From contig NZ_JAGETY010000010.1 of the NCBI RefSeq assembly GCF_017571525.1, positions 124,001 to 188,000 on the forward strand: 64,000 bases of DNA, in the 5' to 3' direction. The notes under the pieces were generated by a model. The model was not told where the DNA came from. It did no database searches and saw only the letters and a list, made by a program, of their open reading frames with translations. The position numbers were made by a program, and so were the translations under genes. The DNA comes from Hymenobacter sp. BT559. GTDB lineage: Bacteria; Bacteroidota; Bacteroidia; Cytophagales; Hymenobacteraceae. This document shows, one piece after another, positions 24,729 to 32,789 of the stretch; the first letter of the stretch is position 1, and every line of letters starts with the position of its first letter.

Positions 24729-25958
24729 TTATTTCTGCGCTAGCCACTGCTGCACGCCCGTCGCTACCCAGGCGCCGGTGCTGAAGCAGCCTTGCAGCAG
24801 GTAGCCGCCCGTGGGGGCTTCCCAGTCCAGCATTTCGCCCGCCACGAAGGTGCCGGGCCGGCGGTGCAGCATCAGGCGCGCATCTACTTCGGCCAGCGGC
24901 ACGCCGCCCGCCGATGAGATGGCCTCGGCCAGCGGGCGCAGCCCGGTTACCGGAATCGGCAAGGCCGCGAGGCTAGGCCCCAGGTCGGGTGCCGGGCCGG
25001 CCAGCTCGCGCAGCAGCGTGGGCACCGGCGGCTTCAGGCTAAGGGCGCTGGCCAAAAAAGCCGGCAGCGAGGTGTCCGGCCGCCGCTGCGCCACGCGCCG
25101 CGCCAGCTCGGCGGGGGCCAGGTCGGGCTTCAGATTCAGGAGTAGGCTAGCGGAGTGGCCGGCCGCCAGCGCCGCCCGCAGTTGGGGCGTGAGGGCGTAC
25201 ACCGGCGTGCCCTCCAGGCCATAGTCGGTGAGCATAATCTCGCCGCGCACGGTGTGGCCGCCGCAGCTGAGGGCGATGTTTTTGAGCGGCGCCCGGCCCA
25301 CCTTCTCCTTGAAGAAAGGTGACCAGGCCACCTCGGCGCCACAGTTGGCGGGCTGCCAGGGATGGCAGCGCACGCCCACCGCTTCGAGCAGGGGTACCCA
25401 GCCGCCATCGGAGCCGGTTTGGGGCCAGCTGGCGCCGCCCAGGGCTAGCACGGTAGCGGCCGGCTCCAGGATAAATTCTTCGCCCAGGGCCTCGTTCAGC
25501 AAGCGTAGGCCGGTATTTTCGGCAAAGCCTAGCCAGCGATGGCGGGTGCTTAGCTCCACACCCAGCTCGGCCAGGCGGCGCAGCCAGGCACGCAGCAGGT
25601 CGGCGGGCTTGTGCTGGCTCTCGGGGAAGACGCGCCCGCTGGTGCCCACAAACGTGGCAATGCCCAGCCCGGCGGCCCAGCGGCGCAGGTCGGTGGGGGA
25701 GAAGTGGGCCAGCAGCTGCTCAAACAAGGGGCTAGCCGTGCCGTAGCGCCCGGCAAACGCGGCAGGGTCTTCGCCATTGGTGAGGTTGAAGCCGCCGTGG
25801 CCGGCCACCAGAAACTTGCGCCCCACGGTGGCTTTCTGCTCGAAAATACGCACGCGGCAGCCGGCCTCGGCCAGGCGCTGGGCGGCCAGCAGGCCGGCAG
25901 GCCCGCCCCCGATGATGGCCACCAGTGGGGCAGTTGAAGTAGGAGAATCAGGCTTCAC
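24729..25958 (-). CDS. HI0933/BaiN-like flavoprotein (TIGR03862 type)
   Basis: A 409-aa FAD-dependent oxidoreductase. The N-terminal dinucleotide motif is VAIIGGGPAGLLAAQRLAEAG with the acidic end FEQK; GRKFLVAGHGGFNLTN near 48 is the family signature. LALGGASWPQTGSDG lies near residue 170, and the C-terminus closes the FAD site with GTFVAGEMLDWEAPTGGYLLQG. Members include BaiN-type and uncharacterised reductases. The start is GTG; a -7 box TAAATTTG ends only four bases upstream, so the mRNA is predicted leaderless. Divergent from the antiporter gene. Confidence 0.9.
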   Translation of the reverse strand: MKPDSPTSTAPLVAIIGGGPAGLLAAQRLAEAGCRVRIFEQKATVGRKFLVAGHGGFNLTNGEDPAAFAGRYGTASPLFEQLLAHFSPTDLRRWAAGLGIATFVGTSGRVFPESQHKPADLLRAWLRRLAELGVELSTRHRWLGFAENTGLRLLNEALGEEFILEPAATVLALGGASWPQTGSDGGWVPLLEAVGVRCHPWQPANCGAEVAWSPFFKEKVGRAPLKNIALSCGGHTVRGEIMLTDYGLEGTPVYALTPQLRAALAAGHSASLLLNLKPDLAPAELARRVAQRRPDTSLPAFLASALSLKPPVPTLLRELAGPAPDLGPSLAALPIPVTGLRPLAEAISSAGGVPLAEVDARLMLHRRPGTFVAGEMLDWEAPTGGYLLQGCFSTGAWVATGVQQWLAQK

Positions 25959-25962
25959 ACGC

Positions 25963-25970
25963 CAAATTTA
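25963..25970 (-). promoter_or_regulatory. -7 promoter box TAAATTTG of the flavoprotein gene
   Basis: Exact match on the minus strand; last base is five bases before the first base of the GTG start, implying a leaderless transcript if the rnpB spacing holds, or a start slightly downstream. Confidence 0.55.
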
Positions 25971-26020
25971 CCCTGGCTGCCCCGGCAACGGCCACGCAAG
26001 CCCGACCGTACCCTAGCCAC

Positions 26021-27223
26021 ATGACTTCTTATGGCATTCTGATTGGCCTGAGCCTGGCCGTTATCCTTTCCTACCTCTTCAACCTGGCTTCGCGGGCTAC
26101 GCGGGTGCCGTCGGTGCTGCTGCTTTTGCTCACTGGCATCGGGCTGCGGCAGTGGGCCGACTACCACGACTACAGCTTGCAGGTACCCAAAACGGTGCTC
26201 GAAATATTCGGCATTATCGGCCTGATAATGATAGTGTTGGAAGGCGCGCTCGACCTGCGCCTGAGCCGCGACAAGGTGCCGCTCATCCGGCGCTCGTTCT
26301 TCGCGGCGGCACTCATGCTGGTGGCACAGGCCGCGACTATCGGCGGGCTGCTGCACCTGTGGCTAGGGGCTAGCTGGCAAACCTGCCTGCTCAATGCCGT
26401 GCCGCTGGTGGTTATCAGCAGCGCCATCGCTATTCCGAGCGTAGCCAACCTGACGGGCGAAAAGCAGGAGTTTATCGTGTACGAAAGCACGTTTTCTGAC
26501 ATCCTGGGCATCATGCTCTTCAACTTCGTTGACCAGGAAGATTTTTACCAGGGCCAGGGCTTGCTCACGTTTGGGCGCGGCGTGGTGCTGATAATTCTGG
26601 TAGCCATTGCGAGCACCGTGCTGCTGAGCTTCTTGTTGGGGCGCCTGCGCGAGCACGTCAAGTTTTTCCTGCTTTTCGCTTTTTTGATTCTCATTTATAG
26701 CCTAGCCAAGCAGCTGCACCTGTCGTCGCTGCTGCTGGTACTGGCTTTTGGCCTGGCCGTTAATAATGCCGACCTGCTGCTGGGCTGGCTGCGGCTGCGC
26801 ACCGGCTGGCGCAGCTTCACCGCCGAAGACCTCGCACCCGACCTGCACCAGCTCAAGAATATCACCGCCGAGTCGGCGTTTCTTATCCGCACGTTTTTCT
26901 TTTTGCTGTTCGGCTATTCCATCACCCTGGCTAGCCTCATCAGCTGGCAGCTGGTGGGCCAGGGCCTGCTGATAGTGGCCGTGCTCACCGGGCTGCGCTA
27001 CTTGTACCTGCGCTACGTGGCCCGCACCGACCTGCTGCCCGAGCTGTTTATCGCGCCCAAAGGCCTTATCACGGTGCTGCTTTTCTATAGTATTCCGGCC
27101 CAGCACGTGCTCGGCGACGTGAGCGAGAATATCCTGTTTGTGGTCATTCTGCTCACCAGCCTGCTCATGATGGTAGGGCTGATAATCAGCCACCAGCAGC
27201 AGACGGAGGCCATTGAGTTTTGA
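26021..27223 (+). CDS. Cation:proton antiporter (CPA family)
   Basis: A 400-aa polytopic inner-membrane protein with about 11-13 hydrophobic segments and no C-terminal Trk/RCK domain. LLLLLTGIGLRQWAD early on and EIFGIIGLIMIVLEGALDLRL near residue 65 are typical of Na+/H+ exchangers. VPLVVISSAIAIPSVANL near 130 and YESTFSDILGIMLFNFV near 157 hold the ion-binding Asp region. It would exchange Na+ or K+ for protons. Convergent with the CLC gene; a palindromic repeat lies between the two stops. Confidence 0.85.
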   Translation: MTSYGILIGLSLAVILSYLFNLASRATRVPSVLLLLLTGIGLRQWADYHDYSLQVPKTVLEIFGIIGLIMIVLEGALDLRLSRDKVPLIRRSFFAAALMLVAQAATIGGLLHLWLGASWQTCLLNAVPLVVISSAIAIPSVANLTGEKQEFIVYESTFSDILGIMLFNFVDQEDFYQGQGLLTFGRGVVLIILVAIASTVLLSFLLGRLREHVKFFLLFAFLILIYSLAKQLHLSSLLLVLAFGLAVNNADLLLGWLRLRTGWRSFTAEDLAPDLHQLKNITAESAFLIRTFFFLLFGYSITLASLISWQLVGQGLLIVAVLTGLRYLYLRYVARTDLLPELFIAPKGLITVLLFYSIPAQHVLGDVSENILFVVILLTSLLMMVGLIISHQQQTEAIEF

Positions 27224-27232
27224 CGTGGCCGT

Positions 27233-27352
27233 GTAGAGACGCATCTTTGCGTCTCCTCATCTGCGCGGCTAGGGCAGGCGTGCCTCGACTCAGCGCAGTA
27301 GCGTTTGCACGGCGGCATCGTTCAACGAGGAGACGCAAGGATGCGTCTCTAC
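27233..27352. repeat. GTAGAGACGCA double palindrome
   Basis: Arms 27233-27258 and 27327-27352 are complementary at 25 of 26 positions, and each arm is itself a small palindrome (GAGACGCA / TGCGTCTC). The right arm contains the TAG stop codon of the CLC gene. The 68-base centre has no gene. Confidence 0.85.
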
Positions 27353-29139
27353 GCCTGCCCTTCCTCTATCAGCTCGCGCCGATACCTGGCCAGGATAGCC
27401 GACTTTACAATGAAGCCCAGGTAGTTACCTTCATCGTCGCACACGGGCAGAGCGGTGCTGTCGGTACGCTCCAACACATCGAGGCAATGCTCGACACTGT
27501 CGGTGGCATGAATAATGGCCACCGGCTTTTGCATCAATTCGCTGAGCTTGGTGGTGGTGTAGTGGGCTCCGTCGAAGAGCGTGTCGCGCACCATGTCGAG
27601 GCTGATGATGCCGCGCAGCTGACCACTTTTGCCTACTACCGGAAACACGTTGCGGTGGGCGTGCCGAAACACATCGACTAGCTCGCCGAGCGTGGCGCTG
27701 GGCCGCAGGGCCAGAAAATCAGTATCGAGCAGCCGGTGCAGGTCGAGGCGCGAAAGCAGGTCGCGGTCGCGGTTGGCGTACACGTCCACGCCCTTGAGGG
27801 TGAGCTTGCGGGTGTAGACCGAGTAGGGCTCGAAGTGCTTGGTAATGAGGTATGAAAAGCTCGTGACGAACATCAGCGGTACAAACAGCGCGTAGCCGCC
27901 CGTGATTTCGGCAATCAAAAAGATGGCCGTGAGCGGCGCGTGCACCACACCCGCCAGCACGCCGGCCATGCCCAGCACCACAAAATGCACCTCCGGAATA
28001 GCCACTAGCCCCGTCATATTCACCAAGCGGGCAAAGAGGAAGCCGCCCAGCGCCCCCGCCACCAGCGACGAGCCAAACATGCCCCCGTTGCCGCCCGCGC
28101 CCACCGTAATGCTGGTAGCCACCACCTTCATCATCATCGTGAAAAAAACGAGAATGAGCAGCAGCCACACGTTGTTGTCTCCATACACCGAAAACAAGCT
28201 GTCGTCGGTGAGCGCCTGGGCGTTGCCGGCCAGCAGCTTCTCTACCACCGTGCTGTAGCCCTCGCCATAGAGCGGCGGAAACAGAAAGATGAGCGCCCCC
28301 AGCGCCGTGCCCCCTAGCAGCACTTTCTGCCAGCGCAGCCCGGGCCAGCGCTCCCAGAAATGGTCAAACCAGTGGTAGGTCCGAATCATATACACCGAGA
28401 GCAGCGCCGTGAGCAGCCCGAGCACCAAATAAAACGGCACCGTATTCACCACCCACGAGTTGGTAATGAGCGCAAACGGCTGGCCCGCGTACAGGGCCTT
28501 CGACACCACCGTGGCCGTGGCCGACGAAATGAGCAGCGGAATAAAATACTGCGCCGGCAACTCCATCAAAATCGCCTCGACCGCAAACAGCACCCCCGCG
28601 ATGGGCGCATTAAAAATGGCCGCTATGCCCGCCGCCGCGCCGCAGCCCGTGAGCAGACGCCGCCGCCGTCGGCCCGCCCGCAGCACCCTGGCCGCATTGG
28701 AGCCAATGGCCGAGCCCGTCACCGAAATCGGGGCCTCGGTACCGGCCGAGCCGCCAAACGACACCGTGAGAAAAGCCGTGATGAGCTGCGAATATAGCTT
28801 GGAGCGCGGCACAATGGCATTTTCGCGGGCCGTGTTGTAGATAATGGGGCCGATGCCCCGGCCCAGGTTGCCGTGCAGCAAGTACTTGGTAACGAGCACC
28901 GTGAGCGTGATGCCGATAATTGGGTAAATCGAGAGAGCAAATACCCGGTTGGGCTCCGTCACGGCCTGGGCCAGCCGGTTTTGCTGCCAGTGCACGGCCG
29001 TTTTGAGGGCCACCGCCGCTAGCCCCGCCAACACGCCCACCAGCCCCGCCAGCCACACCACGTACACCCGCTCGCTCACATGGCGCAAGCGCCACAGCAG
29101 GAAGGGGTTAAGCAGGCGATGAACGAGGCTCTTCTGCAT
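27349..29139 (-). CDS. CLC chloride channel/transporter with CBS pair
   Basis: A 596-aa membrane protein. Residues about 20-430 are the CLC pore: GNLGRGIGPII stands where the first selectivity motif lies, GGSAGTEAPISVTGS carries the gating Glu (E148 of ClC-ec1), and GAGGNGGMFGSSLVAG matches GxFxP. GGYALFVPL supplies the selectivity-filter Tyr. The internal proton-pathway Glu (E203 of ClC-ec1) appears replaced by Ala in GVLFAVEAILMEL, pointing toward channel or uncoupled behaviour. Two CBS domains follow (about 460-590). The start at 29139 (MQKSLVHRLL) avoids an unlikely upstream extension. Confidence 0.92.
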   Translation of the reverse strand: MQKSLVHRLLNPFLLWRLRHVSERVYVVWLAGLVGVLAGLAAVALKTAVHWQQNRLAQAVTEPNRVFALSIYPIIGITLTVLVTKYLLHGNLGRGIGPIIYNTARENAIVPRSKLYSQLITAFLTVSFGGSAGTEAPISVTGSAIGSNAARVLRAGRRRRRLLTGCGAAAGIAAIFNAPIAGVLFAVEAILMELPAQYFIPLLISSATATVVSKALYAGQPFALITNSWVVNTVPFYLVLGLLTALLSVYMIRTYHWFDHFWERWPGLRWQKVLLGGTALGALIFLFPPLYGEGYSTVVEKLLAGNAQALTDDSLFSVYGDNNVWLLLILVFFTMMMKVVATSITVGAGGNGGMFGSSLVAGALGGFLFARLVNMTGLVAIPEVHFVVLGMAGVLAGVVHAPLTAIFLIAEITGGYALFVPLMFVTSFSYLITKHFEPYSVYTRKLTLKGVDVYANRDRDLLSRLDLHRLLDTDFLALRPSATLGELVDVFRHAHRNVFPVVGKSGQLRGIISLDMVRDTLFDGAHYTTTKLSELMQKPVAIIHATDSVEHCLDVLERTDSTALPVCDDEGNYLGFIVKSAILARYRRELIEEGQA

Positions 29140-29161
29140 AATTACTCTAGCGCTACACCCT

Positions 29162-29204
29162 AATCGTTTGTCATTGCTTCGCAAGCTCGCAATGACAAAC
29201 GATT
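29162..29204. repeat. Short-form palindromic repeat
   Basis: A perfect 16-bp stem (AATCGTTTGTCATTGC and complement) with an 11-base loop TTCGCAAGCTC; same family as 9-134. Lies between the AddB-like gene end and the CLC start. Confidence 0.85.
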
Positions 29205-29233
29205 TCTTTACCTAATACGGCCTTGCAAAAACC

Positions 29234-32230
29234 TTACCGTGCGCAGATGCCGCGGTAGGGGCAGTACTCGCACTTGGCCAGGTCGTCGGTTTTGCGGATG
29301 GGCTCGGCCGGGTCGAGCATGCGCCGGGCCAGCCGCGCTATTAACTCGGCGCTCGCCTTCAAAAAGTTGCTTTCGCCAGTGCCTTCAGTAATAAAATCGA
29401 GCGGCGCCGACAGCAGGCCCTCGTCGATTTTGCGCAGACTCATAATGGCCGCTTCCGAGCCGGGCGGCGCCGGGTTCAACTCGTCGCTTTCGAGCATGAA
29501 GCGGTAGAGCCAGAGCTGGCGCACCTTGTCGGCGCCGCTGCTCGACTCGGCCAGCAGGCGCTCCACGGTGTCGGCGGTACTAAGCGGTTTTTGGGTGCCG
29601 CGCAGGTTCAGCTCGCGGCGCTCCACTAGCCCCGTTTTATAATCGACTACGCGGCGGCGGCCGTCGGGCAGCGCGTCGATGCGGTCGGCGCGGCCGAAAA
29701 TGCGCACCGCCAGGGGCTCAGCCTGGCCCGGCAGGTCGGCAAAGACGGTGGCCGCCATGGGCGTTTCCTGGGCCGTAATGCGCAGCGGCAGCACGCCCGG
29801 CTGGCCCGGCAAGCTTTCCAGGTACTTGCGGATGAGGCGCACGGCCACCTGCCCCAGCACATGGTTGAGGCCGTCGTCGGAGCGCGCCTGGCGGTCTTTT
29901 TCTTCCTGGCGCAGCTGGCGCTGCACCTCGGCCGGCACCTTTTTCAGCAGCTCGGGCAGGTCGGCGGCGGTGAGGTCGCGGGTTGAGAGCTCGAAGGGCT
30001 TGAGCAGGTGCTCGAGCGCGTCGTGCACCACCGTGCCAAAGCCGTCGGCACCCAGCGCCTCTTCCACTTCCTCATTCTCCTGAAAGCGGGCTAGCCGCGA
30101 AAAATAGAACTTAAGCGTGCAGGCCAGGTATTCGTTGAGGGCCGAGGGCGAGAGGCCGCGCTCGAGCACGCCGCGCAGGCCGGCCAGCATGGCGTCGTCT
30201 TTGGCCAGCACGAGGTCATTGAGCAGCTCATCGCCACTCGGGACCGTTAGCCCGGCGGGCACTTCTACCGTCTTGTCTTCCAGCACTAAGGCTGGGTTTT
30301 GGGCGGCCAAATCAAACTCGAGCTGCCGTAAAAACCGGCTGCGCTCGCCGGTGCGCACGCCCTCGGCGCCGGGCAGCACGTGCACCAGGTCTACGCGGCC
30401 GGCGCGCTGCAAGAGCCGCCAGAAGTTGTAGGCTGTGTTGGCCTCGGCGTCGGCGTAGGTAGGCAGCTTGTACTCGGCCAGCACATCGTACGGAAACAGC
30501 GACTGCTGGCGCTTGGGCGCGGGCAGGGTGTTCTCGTTGCAGCTCAAGATAATGACGTGGTCAAAATCGAGGGCGCGGGTTTCGAGCAAACCCATTATCT
30601 GCACCTGGGCTAGCGGCTCGCCGGCAAAAGGCAGGCGCGTGCGCCGCATCTGGTCGTACAAAAAGCGCCGGAACGAGCGCACGCTCAGTCGCTGCTCGCG
30701 GCAGTCGAAGGCCGTGTCGAGCTGCCGGATGAGCGTGTAAAACAGGTATAAATATTCGGCTTCGATGGCCGTGTGGTCGTGCTCATATACGCGCTTGAGC
30801 AAGTCAATCAGCGTGTAGCAAGCCCCGATGATATTATCGCAGTTATCCCAGGTCTTAAACAGCGCCTCGATGAGCGGGTGGCCGTGCCCTAGCCGTAGCA
30901 GCTCGGTGGCCGGCAGCAGCACCATATGCTTTTTGACAATCTCCTGGCAAATGGTATCGAGCAGCTTGTGGTACTGCGGCTCATCGGGCTGCGCATCCTG
31001 CCACTGCTGGTAGCGCCGCAAAAAGGGGTGCGCCAGCAGCTTGCTCACGGCCAGGTGGTGGTACTTGGGCACACCGTAGTCGCGCCCCGGCTCCCCTTCG
31101 CGAATGCCCGTGAGGTGCACCTCAAACAGCAAATCGACCAAATTGAACAAGGCCGTGCTCTGGAAGCTCAGGCCCATGGTCACGTTGAAATCGGGCACCA
31201 GCTCGGCGGGCGGCAGGCCGTGCAGCACGGGCAGCAGCAGGGTTTCGTCGGGCAGCACCACGGCCACCGTGGCGTCGGGGTTGCGCTGGCGGGCTTCGGC
31301 CAGCAGCTGGCCGGCCAGCTTGCCCTGCATGCTGGCATTGGCCACCCCTAGCAGGCGCACGTGGTGCGGCCGGCTGCGCAGATGGTCCTGGTAGGTGAAA
31401 GTATCGAGCGGCAAATCCCACTTGCCCCAGTAGCGGCGCAGGGCCTGGCCGGCACGGTTGGGCGAGTCTTTTTCGAGGTAAAACGGGTCGCCGTCGAAGT
31501 ACAAATCCGCCCGGCCCACGCGGCGCAGCAGGTCGATAAACGTTTCTTCAGCCTTGCTCAAGCCCCCCAGCCCCACAAATACGTGGCGCGCCGGCAGGGG
31601 CTTCTTCACATCGGCCAGCTCGCGGCGCAGGCCCTGCACGGCCCGGCGGTAGGCTAGCCCCGGGTAAGACAGGTGCTCTTTCTTAAGCAGCGCCTTAAAC
31701 CGCAGGTACACCTTGTGCAGCTGCCCCCAGAAGCCGAAGTAGCGGTCGAGACCAGTGGTTTTTTTCTCGGGGTCGAGCTGCCAGCGCTCCAGCGCCTTGG
31801 CCTCGGCCAGGTATTCGAAGATGGACTTGGTATCGGCCAGGTGCTGGTCGAGGGTCGAAAAGTCTTGCAGCAGCAGCCCGCCCCAGCCCACAAAGTGGTC
31901 GAACTGCAAGTCGGGGTCGATGTGCTTGAAGATATCGAACAGCAAGAGCTGCAAGGCAATAGGCTCTTCAATCTGCACACCCGCCCGCTCTACCATGTAG
32001 TCTTCCATGGCCGCGATGCGCGGCGCCCACAGCGCCTGGCCGTCGGGCGTGGCCAGGGCCAGTTCGTTTTTGAGATACACCACCGCGCGGCGCGTGGGCA
32101 CAATGACGACCAGCTCGGAGAGCGCGTCTACATCGTGGCTGGCCAGCAGCTCCTGGGCCACCTGGGCCAGAAAGGAGCGCGTGGCCGCCGGGGCCGCCAC
32201 CGGCGCGGCCAGGGTAGGGGAGGGCAGCAT
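29234..32230 (-). CDS. addB: AddB-like PD-(D/E)XK nuclease/helicase-fold subunit
   Basis: A 998-aa protein resembling the B subunit of AddAB, which processes double-strand breaks for recombination with AddA and responds to Chi-like sites. The N-terminal region has the degenerate helicase fold (VVIVPTRRAVVYLKNEL). The C-terminal nuclease has RRRVVDYKTGLVE (Asp-Tyr-Lys) and the four-Cys iron-sulphur staple: one Cys in LNEYLACTLKFYF and three in CEYCPYRGIC (C-x2-C-x5-C) at the C-terminus, the AddB arrangement. AddA is not in the window. Start 32230 is chosen because a -7 box ends seven bases upstream, predicting a nearly leaderless mRNA. Confidence 0.88.
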   Translation of the reverse strand: MLPSPTLAAPVAAPAATRSFLAQVAQELLASHDVDALSELVVIVPTRRAVVYLKNELALATPDGQALWAPRIAAMEDYMVERAGVQIEEPIALQLLLFDIFKHIDPDLQFDHFVGWGGLLLQDFSTLDQHLADTKSIFEYLAEAKALERWQLDPEKKTTGLDRYFGFWGQLHKVYLRFKALLKKEHLSYPGLAYRRAVQGLRRELADVKKPLPARHVFVGLGGLSKAEETFIDLLRRVGRADLYFDGDPFYLEKDSPNRAGQALRRYWGKWDLPLDTFTYQDHLRSRPHHVRLLGVANASMQGKLAGQLLAEARQRNPDATVAVVLPDETLLLPVLHGLPPAELVPDFNVTMGLSFQSTALFNLVDLLFEVHLTGIREGEPGRDYGVPKYHHLAVSKLLAHPFLRRYQQWQDAQPDEPQYHKLLDTICQEIVKKHMVLLPATELLRLGHGHPLIEALFKTWDNCDNIIGACYTLIDLLKRVYEHDHTAIEAEYLYLFYTLIRQLDTAFDCREQRLSVRSFRRFLYDQMRRTRLPFAGEPLAQVQIMGLLETRALDFDHVIILSCNENTLPAPKRQQSLFPYDVLAEYKLPTYADAEANTAYNFWRLLQRAGRVDLVHVLPGAEGVRTGERSRFLRQLEFDLAAQNPALVLEDKTVEVPAGLTVPSGDELLNDLVLAKDDAMLAGLRGVLERGLSPSALNEYLACTLKFYFSRLARFQENEEVEEALGADGFGTVVHDALEHLLKPFELSTRDLTAADLPELLKKVPAEVQRQLRQEEKDRQARSDDGLNHVLGQVAVRLIRKYLESLPGQPGVLPLRITAQETPMAATVFADLPGQAEPLAVRIFGRADRIDALPDGRRRVVDYKTGLVERRELNLRGTQKPLSTADTVERLLAESSSGADKVRQLWLYRFMLESDELNPAPPGSEAAIMSLRKIDEGLLSAPLDFITEGTGESNFLKASAELIARLARRMLDPAEPIRKTDDLAKCEYCPYRGICAR

Positions 32231-32236
32231 ACTACC

Positions 32237-32244
32237 CAAAGATA
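32237..32244 (-). promoter_or_regulatory. -7 promoter box TATCTTTG of the AddB-like gene
   Basis: Exact match on the minus strand; ATG begins seven bases after its last base, so a one-base leader is predicted. Confidence 0.6.
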
Positions 32245-32458
32245 CGCCCGCCGCCCCGGGCTGCACTCAAAAAGCGGGCTGGTGCATTCGATAAGCCAGC
32301 CCGGCCATTCGCATGAAATACTAGGGGCAATGCCGCGTTTACCGGACATTTGAAGCGGTCATCGGGCTAGCCACGCCCTGACGGACGGCAACAACCTTGC
32401 TTTTCCCGTATGGCTGGCTCGCTGTTGCTATCTCATCCTTCCCCTTCTAGTTCTTGCT

Positions 32459-32653
32459 ATGAAACGTGTTTCTTCTTCCACGCTGCGCAACACCTGGGCC
32501 GAGCCCCAGCTGATGAGCAGCGGGTGCGCAGGCTGTTGGGCTGCTGGCTACTGTGCCGCTTGCCTGCCCCTCAGCCTGCAAGCCCCGGCCGCCTGTCCGC
32601 TCAATACCTGCCCTGGTGCCCAGCGCCCGGTCAGTGATACGGCGCGGTACTAG
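32459..32653 (+). CDS. Candidate Cys-rich small protein
   Basis: A 64-codon frame inside a 560-base gap. The peptide has six Cys: C23-x2-C26-x5-C32-x2-C35, then C46 and C51, in a Gly/Ala-rich context (GCAGCWAAGYCAACL), followed by a Pro-rich tail. Two CxxC pairs could bind zinc or an iron-sulphur cluster, or the peptide could be a precursor that gets modified. Support: a plus-strand intrinsic terminator begins 22 bases after its stop and nothing else upstream on that strand needs one. A second frame (32410-32637) overlaps it, so the coding frame is uncertain, and a small RNA is an alternative. Confidence 0.4.
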   Translation: MKRVSSSTLRNTWAEPQLMSSGCAGCWAAGYCAACLPLSLQAPAACPLNTCPGAQRPVSDTARY

Positions 32654-32674
32654 CCAGGCTGCCTAGTTAGGAAA

Positions 32675-32713
32675 GCCGTCGGGCTGCGCAGGGCGCGGCG
32701 CGGCGGCTTTTTT
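32675..32713 (+). terminator. Intrinsic terminator of the small gene
   Basis: Fifteen-bp GC-rich stem (GCCGTCGGGCTGCGC / GCGCGGCGCGGCGGC, one mismatch, two wobble pairs), loop AGG, then TTTTTTGCG. Plus-strand orientation. Confidence 0.75.
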
Positions 32714-32789
32714 GCGTTTGGAGCCCTAGCGAAAATGCGCGCCGACCCGGCCGCCCGGTAACTTCACGGCCCGAACTGGTTTGCTACTT

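Noticed and set aside
32410-32637. 75-codon frame overlapping the Cys-rich small gene
   Set aside because: It competes with the 32459 frame and looks less protein-like; neither can be proved, and the 32459 frame has better Cys patterning and sits closer to the terminator.
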